NCBI RefSeq assembly: GCF_900107145.1 | Contig: NZ_FNOW01000024.1 | Location: 1-45,146, forward strand | Length of the DNA stretch: 45,146 bases | Origin: Allochromatium warmingii | GTDB taxonomy: Bacteria; Pseudomonadota; Gammaproteobacteria; Chromatiales; Chromatiaceae | Direction of reading: 5' to 3' | Shown here: positions 19,074 to 29,736 of the stretch, in pieces | How the letters are laid out: each line of letters begins with the position of its first letter | How positions within the stretch are numbered: position 1 is the stretch's first letter | Position numbers and translations under genes: made by a program | Notes under the pieces: generated by a model | The model's database searches: none | Seen by the model: only the letters and a program-made list of their open reading frames with translations | Told to the model about the DNA's origin: nothing

Positions 19074-20438
19074 TTAACCCAAGAGCCGTGACAGGTCAAC
19101 GTAAAAGGCAAGCGTCATCAGCGCCGCAAGCAGCAAAAAACCGACCTTTTGCCCCTGAAGCATGGCATTTTCTGATACCGGACTGCCTTTGATCCACTCG
19201 ATGAGATAAAACATCAGGTGTCCGCCGTCGAGTACCGGAATCGGCAGCAAATTGAGTACGCCGAGGCTGATGCTGACGACGGCGAGAAACTGCATAAAGG
19301 CTTCCAGACCATAGCTTGCCGAGCGTCCGGCGGTTTCGGCAATGCTGATTGGGCCGCTCAGATTGTGGATAGACGCCTCGCCAATCAGCATCCGTCCCAT
19401 CATGCGCAGCATCAGGGCGCTCATCTCATAGGTTTTAGTGAACGCGAGTCCGAGCGACTCGAGCGGGCCATGCTCGATGCGCACCAGATAAGCGGCCATC
19501 AGATCATCCCGCGCTTGCACGCCAGCGCCGATGCGCCCCTGCATCTGACCCTCGACTTCAACAGCACGCGGCCTGATCGTCACCTGCTGCACGCCCACGC
19601 CCGGGCGCTCGATCTCCAGTAACAGCGGCTGTCCGGCCTGTTGACGCACGCGCTCGACCAGTTCGCGCCACGCGGTAATCGGCTCACCAGCGACCGTGCG
19701 CACACGATCCCCGACCTGCAAGCCAGCTTCTGCCGCTGGTTCGCCGGGGAGCACTTCGCCGATCACTGCCGGAATCACCGGACGCTGGGGCGTGACGCCG
19801 AGCCGTTCGAGCAATTTGGGTTCTTCGGTCAGTCCGCTCAGGGCTTCGCGTGGGATCAGCCGATCACGCAGGTGTTGATTCGCGTCGCGCACCTGAATGC
19901 TGAGATCCTGACCATCCATCGCCGCGACGGTCAGCGCCAGCAACGCCTGTTCCCAACTCGGAGTTAACCGCTCGCCGACAGTCAGTAATTGATCGCCGGG
20001 CTGAAAACCCGCTTCAGCGGCGATGGAGGTCGGTTCCACGGTGCCGATCACCGGCTTGAGTCCGGTATCGCCTGCCATGAACACCCCCCAGTAGGCGATG
20101 ATCGCAAACAGTAGGTTAAACAGCGGGCCAGCGACCACAATCGCCGCCCGCTTCCAGAGCACTTGGCGATTGAAAGCGCGGTCGCGTTCAGCGGCGGGAA
20201 TCGGCTCGTCGCTTTCGCGCTCATCAAGCATCTTGACGTAACCGCCAAGTGGAATTGCCGCGATCACATATTCGGTTTGATCGGCACCGCGTCGCCAACT
20301 CAGCAACGGACGCCCGAAACCAATTGAAAAGCGCAGCACTTTGACGCCGAGCCGTTGTGCGATCCAGAAATGCCCGAACTCGTGTATGGCAATCAGGATC
20401 GCAAGGGCGATGAGGAACGAAACAAGAGTAAAAAACAT
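19074..20438 (-). CDS. rseP: Inner-membrane site-2 protease RseP
   Basis: RseP cleaves RseA within the membrane in the sigma-E envelope stress cascade and clears signal peptide remnants. The 454-residue protein shows the zinc motif HEFGH at 19-23 in the first membrane helix, two periplasmic PDZ-like domains (about 110-310) with [13 protein letters not shown] and [14 protein letters not shown], and the third metal ligand in [16 protein letters not shown]. Family length is about 450. It starts the run rseP-bamA-skp-lpxD-fabZ-lpxA; the usual upstream neighbours dxr, cdsA and uppS are absent, so the operon probably has its promoter in the spacer before it. Confidence 0.96.
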   Translation of the reverse strand: MFFTLVSFLIALAILIAIHEFGHFWIAQRLGVKVLRFSIGFGRPLLSWRRGADQTEYVIAAIPLGGYVKMLDERESDEPIPAAERDRAFNRQVLWKRAAIVVAGPLFNLLFAIIAYWGVFMAGDTGLKPVIGTVEPTSIAAEAGFQPGDQLLTVGERLTPSWEQALLALTVAAMDGQDLSIQVRDANQHLRDRLIPREALSGLTEEPKLLERLGVTPQRPVIPAVIGEVLPGEPAAEAGLQVGDRVRTVAGEPITAWRELVERVRQQAGQPLLLEIERPGVGVQQVTIRPRAVEVEGQMQGRIGAGVQARDDLMAAYLVRIEHGPLESLGLAFTKTYEMSALMLRMMGRMLIGEASIHNLSGPISIAETAGRSASYGLEAFMQFLAVVSISLGVLNLLPIPVLDGGHLMFYLIEWIKGSPVSENAMLQGQKVGFLLLAALMTLAFYVDLSRLLG

Positions 20439-20530
20439 GAGAATAATCAGATCAGCGCACGCTGTTTAAGATGGATGGCTAAGAGATGCGGGACAGTTTG
20501 CCGATTCAAAGGATCAGCCGTGAGTGCGGA

Positions 20531-20536
20531 ATTATA
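20531..20536 (-). promoter_or_regulatory. Possible -10 element of the rseP-bamA-lpx operon
   Basis: Read on the minus strand this is a perfect TATAAT, about 95 bases upstream of the rseP ATG. The -35 region at 17 bases spacing is a poor CGCCCG-type match, so an activator or other sigma factor could be needed. A sigma-E promoter was looked for and not recognised. Confidence 0.3.
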
Positions 20537-20587
20537 AGTGTTCAGCGCAATTGCGGGCGGCTGAAAGCTGAAAACCGGAAGCAACAG

Positions 20588-20616
20588 TTGACAAGTATCT
20601 CAGTAAATAAGAAACT
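20588..20616 (+). promoter_or_regulatory. Candidate promoter for the small RNA at 20622
   Basis: A perfect TTGACA (20588-20593) is followed after 17 bases by GAAACT (20611-20616), a weak -10 with three of six matches. The start it predicts (about 20623) coincides with the first base of the first stem of the candidate RNA, and this coincidence is the main support. Confidence 0.35.
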
Positions 20617-20621
20617 GATGA

Positions 20622-20708
20622 TGTACTGAAGTTTTCAGCTCCAGTACACTCCTCCATCCTCCTTTGGTGGTAATTTTTTGAGCGCGACCCATGAGTCGCG
20701 CTTTTTTT
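20622..20708 (+). ncRNA. Candidate small regulatory RNA with anti-Shine-Dalgarno loop and intrinsic terminator
   Basis: The stretch reads as three consecutive hairpins. Stem 1 pairs TGTACTG (20622-20628) with CAGTACA (20642-20648). Stem 2 pairs CCATC (20654-20658) with GGTGG (20666-20670) and exposes the loop CTCCTTT. Then come a TAATTTTTT stretch, which would be an Hfq-type U-rich site, and stem 3, the terminator. The run TCCTCCTTT covering the loop is complementary to a strong ribosome binding site (AAAGGAGGA), and a second CTCCTCC precedes it. This layout is typical of trans-acting small RNAs that block translation, such as the CCUCCUCCC-motif RNAs of Alphaproteobacteria. The last bases overlap the tmcA stop codon in antisense. 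No homology was checked. Confidence 0.5.
20681..20708 (+). terminator. Rho-independent terminator
   Basis: A perfect 8-base stem AGCGCGAC/GTCGCGCT encloses a 6-base loop CCATGA and is followed directly by seven T residues on the plus strand. On the minus strand no T-run follows, so it does not serve tmcA. No protein gene runs rightward into it, which is what points to a small RNA upstream. Confidence 0.85.
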
Positions 20709-22906
20709 ATGCACCCGTGCTGGATACCCTGGACACCGCACCCAGTTCTCCGCACAGGCTCCGTACCCGTGCTAACAGCGCCTCGCGTCCTGCCGCCCCA
20801 TAACGCGGGGCTAAATCAGTCAGCGGCTGCTGCTGCACAATCACCGCCACCAATAGCGCCGCTGCGTCCAATTCGATCCGACCCGCCCGCCAAGCTGCGC
20901 CCAACTGCTGCCGCGTGACGGCCGCTAACAGCGGCAAACTGGCGGCTAATGTCCGATAACCGGCGACAAAGGCAGCAAATTCATCGCGCCAATCGTGCGG
21001 TAGATCGACCGGCGCATCCGGCGGCACGGCGGCGATCAACAGCGCCGCAAGCTGTGGATCCAGTGTCCGCAATGGCCCAGCCAACCACACCGGCAAAGCG
21101 AAGGCTAATCGCTGCTGGGCGTGTCGCAAGAGCTGCGCTCCGGCATCAGACAGCGCCCGTAATACAACTACCGCTTGTTCACCGCTTGCGGCATTGCGGC
21201 GCGTACCCATCTGCGCTGGCGCAAAACCGCACGCTTGCCAAATCTGCAACAGCTCGACTGTGGCCCCAAAGCTCGCGCCCAGCAGATCAATGCCGTCAGC
21301 GCGGGCGGTGCGCTCCAGTTCGACCAACAAGCGCCGCGCCAATCCGCGCCGTGTCAGCGCCGGATGCACCACCAGCCGCACCACTCGCGCATAACGTAAG
21401 CTAGGCGCATCGCGCAATCCAGCATGAGCCGACAGCGTTTGCGGCAGCAGATGGCCACGCGGTCGGCGTTCGCCGCGAAAGATCGCCGCCCGCAACGCCG
21501 GATCGTGCATATCCCCTTCGGTAGCAACTAGCAGTGTCGCCACCACCCGTCCAGCACAGCGCATGACCAGTACGCGCACCTCGGGGCCGTCGAGCAGCAT
21601 CCGCAGATCGAGCGGGCGCGTTTGATAATGCGCCAGCACCAGCAAGCCGAATAGCTCGCGCAAGGTTGCTTCATCGGCGAGCAGCGCATCGCGGTCGAGC
21701 CACGCCAGTTCAGGCGCGATCTCGGCAACGGCCAGCCAGCACTGTCGCACTGGATGCCGGTGCCGCATCAAGCAATAGGGCACGATTGACCAACTGTTCG
21801 AGCGGATCATCTGCCGCCCAGCGGATCGGCGTTGTCAGGGTCAAGGCCCGCCAATGCGGGGTCAGGCGCTCCAGCGCGGCGCGAAAGCGGATTTCAAACC
21901 CGCGTCCGGTGCCCTCGTAACCATGCACGGTGCTGGCAAAAATCAGGCGCGGATAGTGTTCGAGCCAAGCGGTGAGCAATGGGGTCGGAATGCCTGCCGC
22001 TTCGTCGATGAATACGAGATCCGCCGCCGTTGCCTGTTCGAGCAGATCCGCCGGTGCGCAGAAGCGCAGGGCGTGTAGTGCCGCTTTCGCCACCGTTGCG
22101 CTCAACTGCGCCCGCACAACCGCCTCGGCATGACGATAGAGCGTGGCAACCGCTGCACGACGCGGCGCGGTCACGACCAACTGTCGCGCCCCATTGATAA
22201 GCAATTGACCGGCGGCCAGCCCCAGCGCCGCGCTCTTGCCGCGTCCACGATGCGCAGTCAGCACCAGCGGACGACGGGCGCGACCGCGTGCGGTGCTGAG
22301 GATCGCGGCGACAGCGGCAGCTTGATCAGCGGTTACAGTCTGAGTGAGATCAGCGACGAGCGGCGCGGGGCGCGGTGTTGGCGTGAGTGCGAGGCTCGCG
22401 GGCAGCGGGTCGGCCTGTGCTTGATCACAGCGCCATACAGCGGGGTCAGAGTCGAGCACCTGAATCAGGCGCATCAGAAAGCGTTGGCGCATCTGCGCGG
22501 GCGTGAATGGCCAAACGGCGATGCGGTCGGCATGCGGATCGGGGCGCTGGAGCCAATCGACAGGCGGCGGGGTCAGCAGAATCAGCACGCCACCGCCGCG
22601 CAGTGCGCCGGTCGCGGCCCCAAAACCATCGGGGTCAAAGCCGCTCCAGCTATCGACGATCAACAGTTCCAAATCCCGCCCCAGCAAACTGAGCGCCCGC
22701 TGGAGCGGTTGGCTGGGAATGGTGCTCAAAATTGGGCGGTCAGCGAGACAAACCGGCTCCAGTTGCGGCAGCGCGACGACACAGTGCCGAGCAGCGGCGG
22801 CTGTCCAATCCGGCGAGCCACGTAGCCAGAGCGTCAGCCGCTGCTGGCGCAGCGCGGCGGCGGCCTGTGCGTGGCGGAGCCAATGAACAGTCAGTAAATC
22901 AGCCAA
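20707..22906 (-). pseudogene. tmcA: tRNA(Met) cytidine acetyltransferase TmcA, interrupted by a frameshift
   Basis: TmcA uses acetyl-CoA and ATP to acetylate C34 of elongator tRNA-Met. The 5' frame (398 codons) holds the N-terminal domain and the helicase core, with the Walker A-like TAHRGRGKSAALG, Walker B VFIDEAAGIP and the closing PIRWAADDPLEQLVNRALLLD. The 3' frame picks up at AEIAPELAWLDRDALL and holds the GNAT domain (VVRLVVHPALTRRGLARRLL) and the C-terminal part. The two frames overlap at 21710-21810 and differ by +1, so one base is extra or two are missing, probably near 21730-21770 where neither frame is conserved. Joined, the product has about 730 residues (671 in E. coli). No slippery motif is evident. 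Either the gene is a recent pseudogene or the sequence has an indel error. Start is a TTG with a weak ribosome binding site. Confidence 0.85.
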
Positions 22907-22944
22907 GCACGCAACTCGCCGTTGATGCGCGAATTGATGACAAA

Positions 22945-24015
22945 TCAGGTCGTTTTAGTGGGACGCCCGATACCGTGCTCACGGGCAAAATCGAGCATCC
23001 GTTGAATCGACAGCACAGCGCGATCACGGATCGCCGCATCAATCTGAATCTCTTGATCGCCGCTTATCAGCACCTGTTCGAGATTCTGTAGCGCATTCAT
23101 CGCCATCCACGGGCAATGGGCGCAACTCTCACAGGTCGCGCCCTCGCCGGCCGTCGGTGCCGGAAGCAACTGTTTTTCGGGAGCAAGCTGACGCATCTTC
23201 CAAAAAATCCCGGCATCCGTCGCGACGATAAACGCACGATTCGGTAACTCGGTCACGGCGCGGATCAACTGCGTCGTCGAGCCGACCACATCGGCTTGCG
23301 CGACAATCGCATCTGGTGCTTCGGGATGCACCAGCACCGCCGCCTCGGGATGCAGCGCCCGCATCCGTTCGAGCGCGAACGATTTAAACTCTTCATGCAC
23401 CACACACGCACCGTTCCAAAGCAGCATCTCCGCGCCGGTCACGCGCTGCACATAGCGCCCAAGATGCTTATCCGGTGCCCAGAGGATTTTTTGACCCTGC
23501 GCGGCCAGATGCTCAACAACCGGTAGCGCGATGCTTGAAGTCACCACCCAATCGGCCCGCGCCTTGACCGCCGCGCTGGTATTGGCATACACGACAACCG
23601 TGTGCTCGGGATGGGCGTCACAAAACGCAGTTAATGCTTCCGCCGGGCAGCCCTCATCGAGCGAACAGGTGGCGCGTAAATCGGGCATCAGCACGCGCTT
23701 TTCGGGATTGAGGATTTTGGCCGTCTCGCCCATAAAGCGCACACCGCACACGACTAGCATCTCGGCATCGGTTTCGGTGCCAAATCGCGCCATCTCCAGC
23801 GAATCAGCCACTAACCCGCCGGTTTCTTCAGCAAGCGATTGCAGTTCGGGATCCGTGTAATAATGTGCGACCAACACAGCGCGGCGCTCAGTGAGCAACT
23901 GCGCGATGCGGGCACGCTGGGCGGCGATCTCGGCGGCACTCTGCGTCGGCCACTGCGGTGGCGCGGGCACGGCAATCGAGCGCGGTGCGAGTTCGGGAGC
24001 AGTTAGTTCAATCAT
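22945..24015 (-). CDS. nadA: Quinolinate synthase A
   Basis: NadA condenses iminoaspartate with dihydroxyacetone phosphate to quinolinate, the precursor of NAD, using a [4Fe-4S] cluster. The 356-residue protein has [18 protein letters not shown] near the N-terminus. Cluster ligand candidates are C117 ([10 protein letters not shown]), C204 ([10 protein letters not shown]) and C301 ([10 protein letters not shown]), spaced as in E. coli. Other conserved parts are [12 protein letters not shown] and VHPEAPDA. It lies between the dynamin-like gene and tmcA on the same strand, with gaps of about 30 to 40 bases, so the three may be co-transcribed. No nadB or nadC is in the window. Confidence 0.96.
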   Translation of the reverse strand: MIELTAPELAPRSIAVPAPPQWPTQSAAEIAAQRARIAQLLTERRAVLVAHYYTDPELQSLAEETGGLVADSLEMARFGTETDAEMLVVCGVRFMGETAKILNPEKRVLMPDLRATCSLDEGCPAEALTAFCDAHPEHTVVVYANTSAAVKARADWVVTSSIALPVVEHLAAQGQKILWAPDKHLGRYVQRVTGAEMLLWNGACVVHEEFKSFALERMRALHPEAAVLVHPEAPDAIVAQADVVGSTTQLIRAVTELPNRAFIVATDAGIFWKMRQLAPEKQLLPAPTAGEGATCESCAHCPWMAMNALQNLEQVLISGDQEIQIDAAIRDRAVLSIQRMLDFAREHGIGRPTKTT

Positions 24016-24044
24016 GGAATGTGTACCCGTTGTCAGGTCTTGCG

Positions 24045-25481
24045 TCAGCCACGCGGATTGGTAAACCGCTCGTTGAGCGTCTGAATCGCGCTTTCACAAC
24101 TCTGCAACACCTCATCGAGCGCCTGGCGCGTCTGGCGTCCCCAACCAAACGGCCGCCCGAGGAAAACCGGACGCCAAAACCGTGTATTGGCTTTGAACGC
24201 AGCGATGACCTGGCCGGGCGGGTTGCTTGCCTGAATCTGTTTACGCAGCCACGGAATAACGCTCAATGCGGCTACCTGCCGCACGCTGAAATGCACCAGC
24301 AGCGCCAGCGTTAATAGCAGCCCTTCAAAACTTTCCAATCCCCAGGGCAGGCTTTTAATTAACTCTAGCCACTCAGCGTGATAGGTAAAACCCTGCCACT
24401 GATGTGCTTGCAGACTCAAAATCATAAAAGCAGTTATTGCACTCAGCGCCAATAAAGCATCTGTGGTCAGTGTCCGCCGCCGCCAACGGCGCATAGCTTC
24501 CTGCAATAACGGTACCGAATCACGGCTAAAATCGGTCGCACTTTTGCGCAGTGCGGCAATAATGCGATAAGCGCGTTCAATTTCGACCTGTTCCATACGC
24601 CGATAAATATCATTCAGATCTTCGTCGCGCTTCTTTTCAAATCGCTTGCGCTTATGCTCATCGGCAATATGAATTGCCACTTCGGGACAATAAATCGTAT
24701 AAAACCGTCCGGCAGTTAATCCCGCTTCACCAATCGCCCGCAACCACGCGGCAACCACATCTTCGGGATTATCTTCGCCGGCTGCTGAATCGAGTTGATT
24801 GAGAATATAGAGGAATTTACCAGCATCGGGGCGCTTGATCGTATCGGCCACCAAATGCTTGAGCGTATCGCGCATTGCGCCCGGCTCAGGGTGACGCGCA
24901 TCAAATAACACTAGCACCAAATCCGATAAATCAATCATGTGATCGGCAATGCGCAAGACGCCAGTGCGTTGCGCATCCGCATCAAAGCCGGGCGAATCAA
25001 TAATAATTTTGCCGCGCAAGCGTTCGCTATTACAGGTTTTTAATTGCAGATAGGTATCAATGCGGCTGCCCTCACCGCCAGCGACTTCATCAATCGCATG
25101 TGACATGCGAAAAAAAGGAAAACGCGGATCAGAGTCTAGCGCCACACCGGGCAGGGTATGGCTGATATCTGCCGGACTGTAAACAATAACGGTAAAACGA
25201 TCATCGACCGCTTGATTTCCAGAACGCTGGAGTTTTTGTCCCAAATAATAATTGATAAAAGTCGATTTACCGGCAGAAAAGGTACCGAGAATTGAAATCA
25301 GCGGCCACCAGGGAATTTGCGTCGCAAAAGACTGATTTGGCTGCATCAAGCCCATACGATACGCCACGCGGTCGAGCGCCCGAAAACTCTGCACCGCATT
25401 CAGGAGCACCGGATTTTCTTGCTCTAAATGAGATTCAAGCTCGGAGAGACGTTGCTGAAGGGCGTCGGCCGTAGACGTCAT
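24045..25481 (-). CDS. Dynamin-like GTPase with C-terminal membrane segments
   Basis: A 478-residue protein with an intact GTPase core: G1 GTFSAGKST (66-74), G3 DSPG (162-165) and G4 NQLD (228-231). A charged helical stretch follows, then two hydrophobic segments (about 345-365 and 385-405) and a basic C-terminal tail. The order matches bacterial dynamin-like or EHD-like proteins, which polymerise on and remodel membranes. The protein is shorter than BDLP-type dynamins (about 700 residues). The phosphate-binding loop with F-S-A-G-K-S-T is typical of the dynamin_N family. The ATG follows GAGGAA. It is transcribed divergently from ilvI and leads toward nadA. The physiological role is not known. 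Confidence 0.8.
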   Translation of the reverse strand: MTSTADALQQRLSELESHLEQENPVLLNAVQSFRALDRVAYRMGLMQPNQSFATQIPWWPLISILGTFSAGKSTFINYYLGQKLQRSGNQAVDDRFTVIVYSPADISHTLPGVALDSDPRFPFFRMSHAIDEVAGGEGSRIDTYLQLKTCNSERLRGKIIIDSPGFDADAQRTGVLRIADHMIDLSDLVLVLFDARHPEPGAMRDTLKHLVADTIKRPDAGKFLYILNQLDSAAGEDNPEDVVAAWLRAIGEAGLTAGRFYTIYCPEVAIHIADEHKRKRFEKKRDEDLNDIYRRMEQVEIERAYRIIAALRKSATDFSRDSVPLLQEAMRRWRRRTLTTDALLALSAITAFMILSLQAHQWQGFTYHAEWLELIKSLPWGLESFEGLLLTLALLVHFSVRQVAALSVIPWLRKQIQASNPPGQVIAAFKANTRFWRPVFLGRPFGWGRQTRQALDEVLQSCESAIQTLNERFTNPRG

Positions 25482-25813
25482 CGGGGGTTCCTCGGGGTGG
25501 CTTAGGGCTGAGGTTAGGGGGCGCAGGGTCGGGTTTAGCGCGGAAATAGTATACCGGACAGGCGGTGGTGCGGAATGTGCGCGTTTGGTGGCGTCCAGTC
25601 GCTAAGCTATCAGAGCGCGTTAATGGCTTCGCGATCACGTTCGCCTTGACGCCAATTCAATCCATCTTGACCACTCCCGCCGATCCCTGTAACGTCAACC
25701 TCTTTTTCAATTTCTAGTCTTCGTGCGCTCCCGTGTTCCCGCTGCCGTCGGCGTTTAGCCACCGACGCGCTGGCGGCATTCCAGCGAGCAGACCGAAGCG
25801 GAGGTCGCTCAAG
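25482..25813. promoter_or_regulatory. Divergent regulatory region between the dynamin-like gene and ilvI
   Basis: No convincing gene lies in these 332 bases. A weak rightward promoter is TTGACC (25667-25672), 17 bases, TAACGT (25690-25695). A GTG at 25723 opens an 11-codon frame with three Val codons and stops at 25758, overlapping a hairpin (CGTCGG with CCGACG). Together these could be a Val-sensing attenuator leader for ilvI, but there is no T-tract and no ribosome binding site, so this is speculation. The frame of ilvI stays open back to a GTG at 25733. Confidence 0.3.
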
Positions 25814-27577
25814 GTGTCACTGACTGCTGCACAACCGGACGGAGCCGCGCCGGAACTGAGCGGGGCGGAGATCGTCATTCAGGCGCTGGTTGACGAGGGC
25901 GTCGAGCTGGTTTTCGGCTACCCGGGCGGCTCGGTGCTACACATCTATGACGCCCTGTTTCAGCAGGGATCGCTCAAACACATTCTGGTGCGTCACGAAC
26001 AGGCCGCCGCACACGCTGCCGATGGCTATGCGCGGGCGACTGGTAAATGCGGCGTGTGTCTAGTCACTTCGGGGCCGGGCGCGACCAATGCGGTAACCGG
26101 TATCGCCACCGCGTATATGGATTCAATTCCGCTGGTGGTGCTGACTGGACAGGTGCCCACGCCCTTTATTGGCAGCGATGCGTTCCAAGAAGTTGATACC
26201 GTCGGTATTACGCGCCCCTGCGTCAAACATAATTTTCTCGTCAAAGATGTGCGCGATTTGGCGCTGACCATTCGCAAAGCATTTCATATTGCCACAACCG
26301 GACGACCCGGGCCGGTGGTCATTGATATTCCTAAAGATGTTACTGATCCGAATAACAAAATTCCTTATATTTACCCGCGTGAAATTAAACTGCGCTCTTA
26401 TAATCCAGTCGAAAAGGGGCATTTAGGACAAATTCGCAAAGCCGTTGATTTAATGCTTGCGGCCAAACGCCCAGTGTTTTATACCGGCGGTGGCGTGGTG
26501 CTCGGTGATGGCGCGGCGCAATTAACTGAATTAGTCAAAGCAACGGGCTTTCCGATTACTAGCACCCTAATGGGGCTAGGCGCATTTCCGATGACCGATC
26601 CGCAATTTCTCGGTATGTTGGGAATGCACGGCACCTATGAAGCGAATATGGCCATGCACGAAACTGACGTGCTCATTGCGATTGGCGCACGTTTTGATGA
26701 TCGCGTCACCGGTAAAATTGAGCATTTCTGTCCACATGCGCAGATTATTCATATCGATGTTGATCCATCTTCGATTGCCAAAAATGTCAAAGTCGATGTA
26801 CCGATAGTTGGGCAGGTCGCGAATGTGCTCGCGGATATGTTGCGGCTCTACCGCGAGCAACAGCCGAAAGCGTCCGCGCCAGCAATTCAAGACTGGTGGG
26901 CAAAAATCCGCGATTGGCGGGCGCTGGATTGTCTCAAATATCCGACCAATACCAACGCCATTAAGCCACAGTTTGCCGTTGAAACCCTATATAAAGTCAC
27001 AGATGGCGAGCTGTATTTAACCTCTGATGTCGGACAGCATCAAATGTTTGCCGCACAGTTTTATCCATTTGATAAACCGCGTCGCTGGATCAATTCGGGT
27101 GGACTCGGTACCATGGGTTATGGTTTACCGGCGGCAATTGGCGCACAGTTAGCGCATCCCGAAGCGCAGGTCGCTTGTATTTCGGGCGATGCCAGTATTT
27201 TGATGTGTATTCAAGAATTGGCGACCTGTCAACAATATCGATTGCCAATTAAAGTCATCCTGCTTAATAATGGTTATATGGGCATGGTACGCCAATGGCA
27301 GGAATTATTTTATGAGAGTCGCTATTCGCATTCTTATGTCGATGCGTTGCCCGATTTCGTAAAATTATCTGAGAGCTTCGGTCATGTCGGAATGCGCGTG
27401 GAGCGACCCGAACAATTAGAAGACGCAATGCGCGAAGCCTTTGCCATGCGCGACCGCTTCGTGTTTATGGATGTGATCGTTGATCCAACCGAAAACGTTT
27501 ATCCAATGATTGCTGCTGGCAAAGGTCATCACGAAATGCAGCTTTCGCCGAGCCATGCTGCCCGCGAACTGGCTTGA
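25814..27577 (+). CDS. ilvI: Acetolactate synthase large subunit
   Basis: This ThDP-dependent enzyme makes acetolactate or acetohydroxybutyrate, the first common step of Val, Leu and Ile synthesis. Recognisable parts are VFGYPGGSVLHIYDAL with HEQAAAHAADGYARATG (the catalytic Glu of the PYR domain), the FAD/ADP-binding middle domain, and the ThDP motif GDASILMCIQELATC... running to NNGYMGMVRQWQELF in the PP domain. I chose the GTG eight bases after GGAGGT, giving 587 residues (574 in E. coli IlvI); starting at 25733 would add 27 Arg/Pro-rich residues without a ribosome binding site. The first 300 bases are GC-rich and the rest is AT-richer. ilvH follows after 21 bases. Confidence 0.96.
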   Translation: MSLTAAQPDGAAPELSGAEIVIQALVDEGVELVFGYPGGSVLHIYDALFQQGSLKHILVRHEQAAAHAADGYARATGKCGVCLVTSGPGATNAVTGIATAYMDSIPLVVLTGQVPTPFIGSDAFQEVDTVGITRPCVKHNFLVKDVRDLALTIRKAFHIATTGRPGPVVIDIPKDVTDPNNKIPYIYPREIKLRSYNPVEKGHLGQIRKAVDLMLAAKRPVFYTGGGVVLGDGAAQLTELVKATGFPITSTLMGLGAFPMTDPQFLGMLGMHGTYEANMAMHETDVLIAIGARFDDRVTGKIEHFCPHAQIIHIDVDPSSIAKNVKVDVPIVGQVANVLADMLRLYREQQPKASAPAIQDWWAKIRDWRALDCLKYPTNTNAIKPQFAVETLYKVTDGELYLTSDVGQHQMFAAQFYPFDKPRRWINSGGLGTMGYGLPAAIGAQLAHPEAQVACISGDASILMCIQELATCQQYRLPIKVILLNNGYMGMVRQWQELFYESRYSHSYVDALPDFVKLSESFGHVGMRVERPEQLEDAMREAFAMRDRFVFMDVIVDPTENVYPMIAAGKGHHEMQLSPSHAARELA

Positions 27578-27598
27578 TTTGTTGAGGAATTTTCGCCC

Positions 27599-28090
27599 AT
27601 GAGACACATCATCGCCGTGTTGCTAGAGAATGAAGCGGGCGCACTGTCGCGTGTCGCTGGATTGTTTTCAGCTCGTGGCTATAATATCGAATCATTGACA
27701 GTCGCTCCGACTGATGATCCCACGCTCTCGCGAATGACGCTGGTGACTACCGGCAATGATGAAATCGTCGAGCAAATCAAAAAGCAGTTAAATAAGCTTA
27801 TTGATACCGTTAAGCTCGTCGATTTATCAGAAGGCGATCATATCGAGCGTGAAATGATGATGGTCAAGGTGCGTGCCGAGCGTCCCGACCGCGAAGAACT
27901 CAAGCGGTTAGTGGATATTTTTCGCGCCAAGATCATTGACGTGACCGACGTGAGCTATGTCATCGAATTGACTGGCGCGTCGCGTAAACTCGATGCCTTT
28001 ATTGATGCGCTGCCAGACGGTTTGATTATTGAAGTCGTGCGCTCTGGCCCGACGGGAATTGCCCGTGGCGCTAAAGGGCTGACGCTTTAG
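27599..28090 (+). CDS. ilvH: Acetolactate synthase small (regulatory) subunit
   Basis: The 163-residue subunit activates the large subunit and mediates valine feedback. The N-terminal ACT domain begins RHIIAVLLENEAGALSRV with the effector-loop Gly/Asn pattern, and FSARGYNIESLTVAPT is the family signature. The C-terminal half has EREMMMVKV and the typical VIELTGASRKLDAFIDAL ending. Length equals E. coli IlvH. It is in an operon with ilvI. Confidence 0.97.
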   Translation: MRHIIAVLLENEAGALSRVAGLFSARGYNIESLTVAPTDDPTLSRMTLVTTGNDEIVEQIKKQLNKLIDTVKLVDLSEGDHIEREMMMVKVRAERPDREELKRLVDIFRAKIIDVTDVSYVIELTGASRKLDAFIDALPDGLIIEVVRSGPTGIARGAKGLTL

Positions 28091-28103
28091 TTGATTTCGC
28101 CTG

Positions 28104-29277
<1,174 letters not shown>

Positions 29278-29301
29278 TCCCTTCCACAGCAGTATTGCTT
29301 G

Positions 29302-29337
29302 ATTTCAGTGACGAAGCTTCAGTTTCGTCACTGAAAT
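29302..29337. terminator. Hairpin terminator after ilvC
   Basis: A perfect 14-base stem, beginning ATTTCAGTGACGAA (29302-29315) and closed by bases 29324-29337, encloses an 8-base loop. The arms begin and end in A/T runs, so it may stop transcription in both directions, although the U-tract is short. Confidence 0.65.
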
Positions 29338-29371
29338 GTTATTTGAAACATCCTCTTTCTTTATCAGCCAG

Positions 29372-29400
29372 TTGCGTAAAGTTAGCAAATACGCTAACAT
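29372..29400 (+). promoter_or_regulatory. Promoter with overlapping palindromic operator of the HigBA-type pair
   Basis: TTGCGT (29372-29377) and TAACAT (29395-29400) are spaced 17 bases apart and form a plausible promoter. Between and into them lies the inverted repeat GTTAGC (29381-29386) and GCTAAC (29393-29398). A dimeric antitoxin bound there would block RNA polymerase. The start would fall close to the toxin ATG at 29407, which lacks a ribosome binding site, so the mRNA is probably leaderless. Confidence 0.5.
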
Positions 29401-29406
29401 TTTAAT

Positions 29407-29736
29407 ATGAAATGGACTGTCAATTATTTCAATGAGCGTGTGCGGCGTGAGATCACGGAATGGCCAGTTGGTATTTATGCTGATTTTCTTCGCATTGTCT
29501 TGTTAATGGAAGAACATGGTGCTGATTTACGGTTACCCCATTCTCGTGCTTTGGGCCACGGACTCTTTGAGCTACGCTGTAAAGGTCAAGAAGGAATTGG
29601 TCGGGTATTTTATTGCACGATGATCGGGCGTCAGATTATTATTTTACACAGCTTTATTAAGAAAACGCAGGAAATTCCAGCCAGTGAATTACAAACTGCC
29701 CGCAAACGACTAAAAGAAGTGATGTATGAACACTGA
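29407..29736 (+). CDS. RelE/HigB-type toxin (phage-derived Gp49-like family)
   Basis: A 109-residue basic protein of the COG4679/Gp49-like group. It has the core HSRALGHGLFELRCKG and RVFYC..., followed by IILHSFIKKTQEIPASEL, the hallmark of these ribosome-dependent mRNA endonucleases; the late Lys/Thr and Arg residues are candidates for the active site. As in HigBA systems, the toxin gene comes first. Its stop overlaps the antitoxin start by 11 bases. Confidence 0.88.
   Translation: MKWTVNYFNERVRREITEWPVGIYADFLRIVLLMEEHGADLRLPHSRALGHGLFELRCKGQEGIGRVFYCTMIGRQIIILHSFIKKTQEIPASELQTARKRLKEVMYEH

Noticed and set aside
20532-20741. Leftward small protein frame across the candidate small RNA, including an ATG directly after AAAGGAGG
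   Set aside because: The purine run abuts the ATG with no spacing, the peptide has no features, and the terminator polarity and stems fit a rightward RNA.
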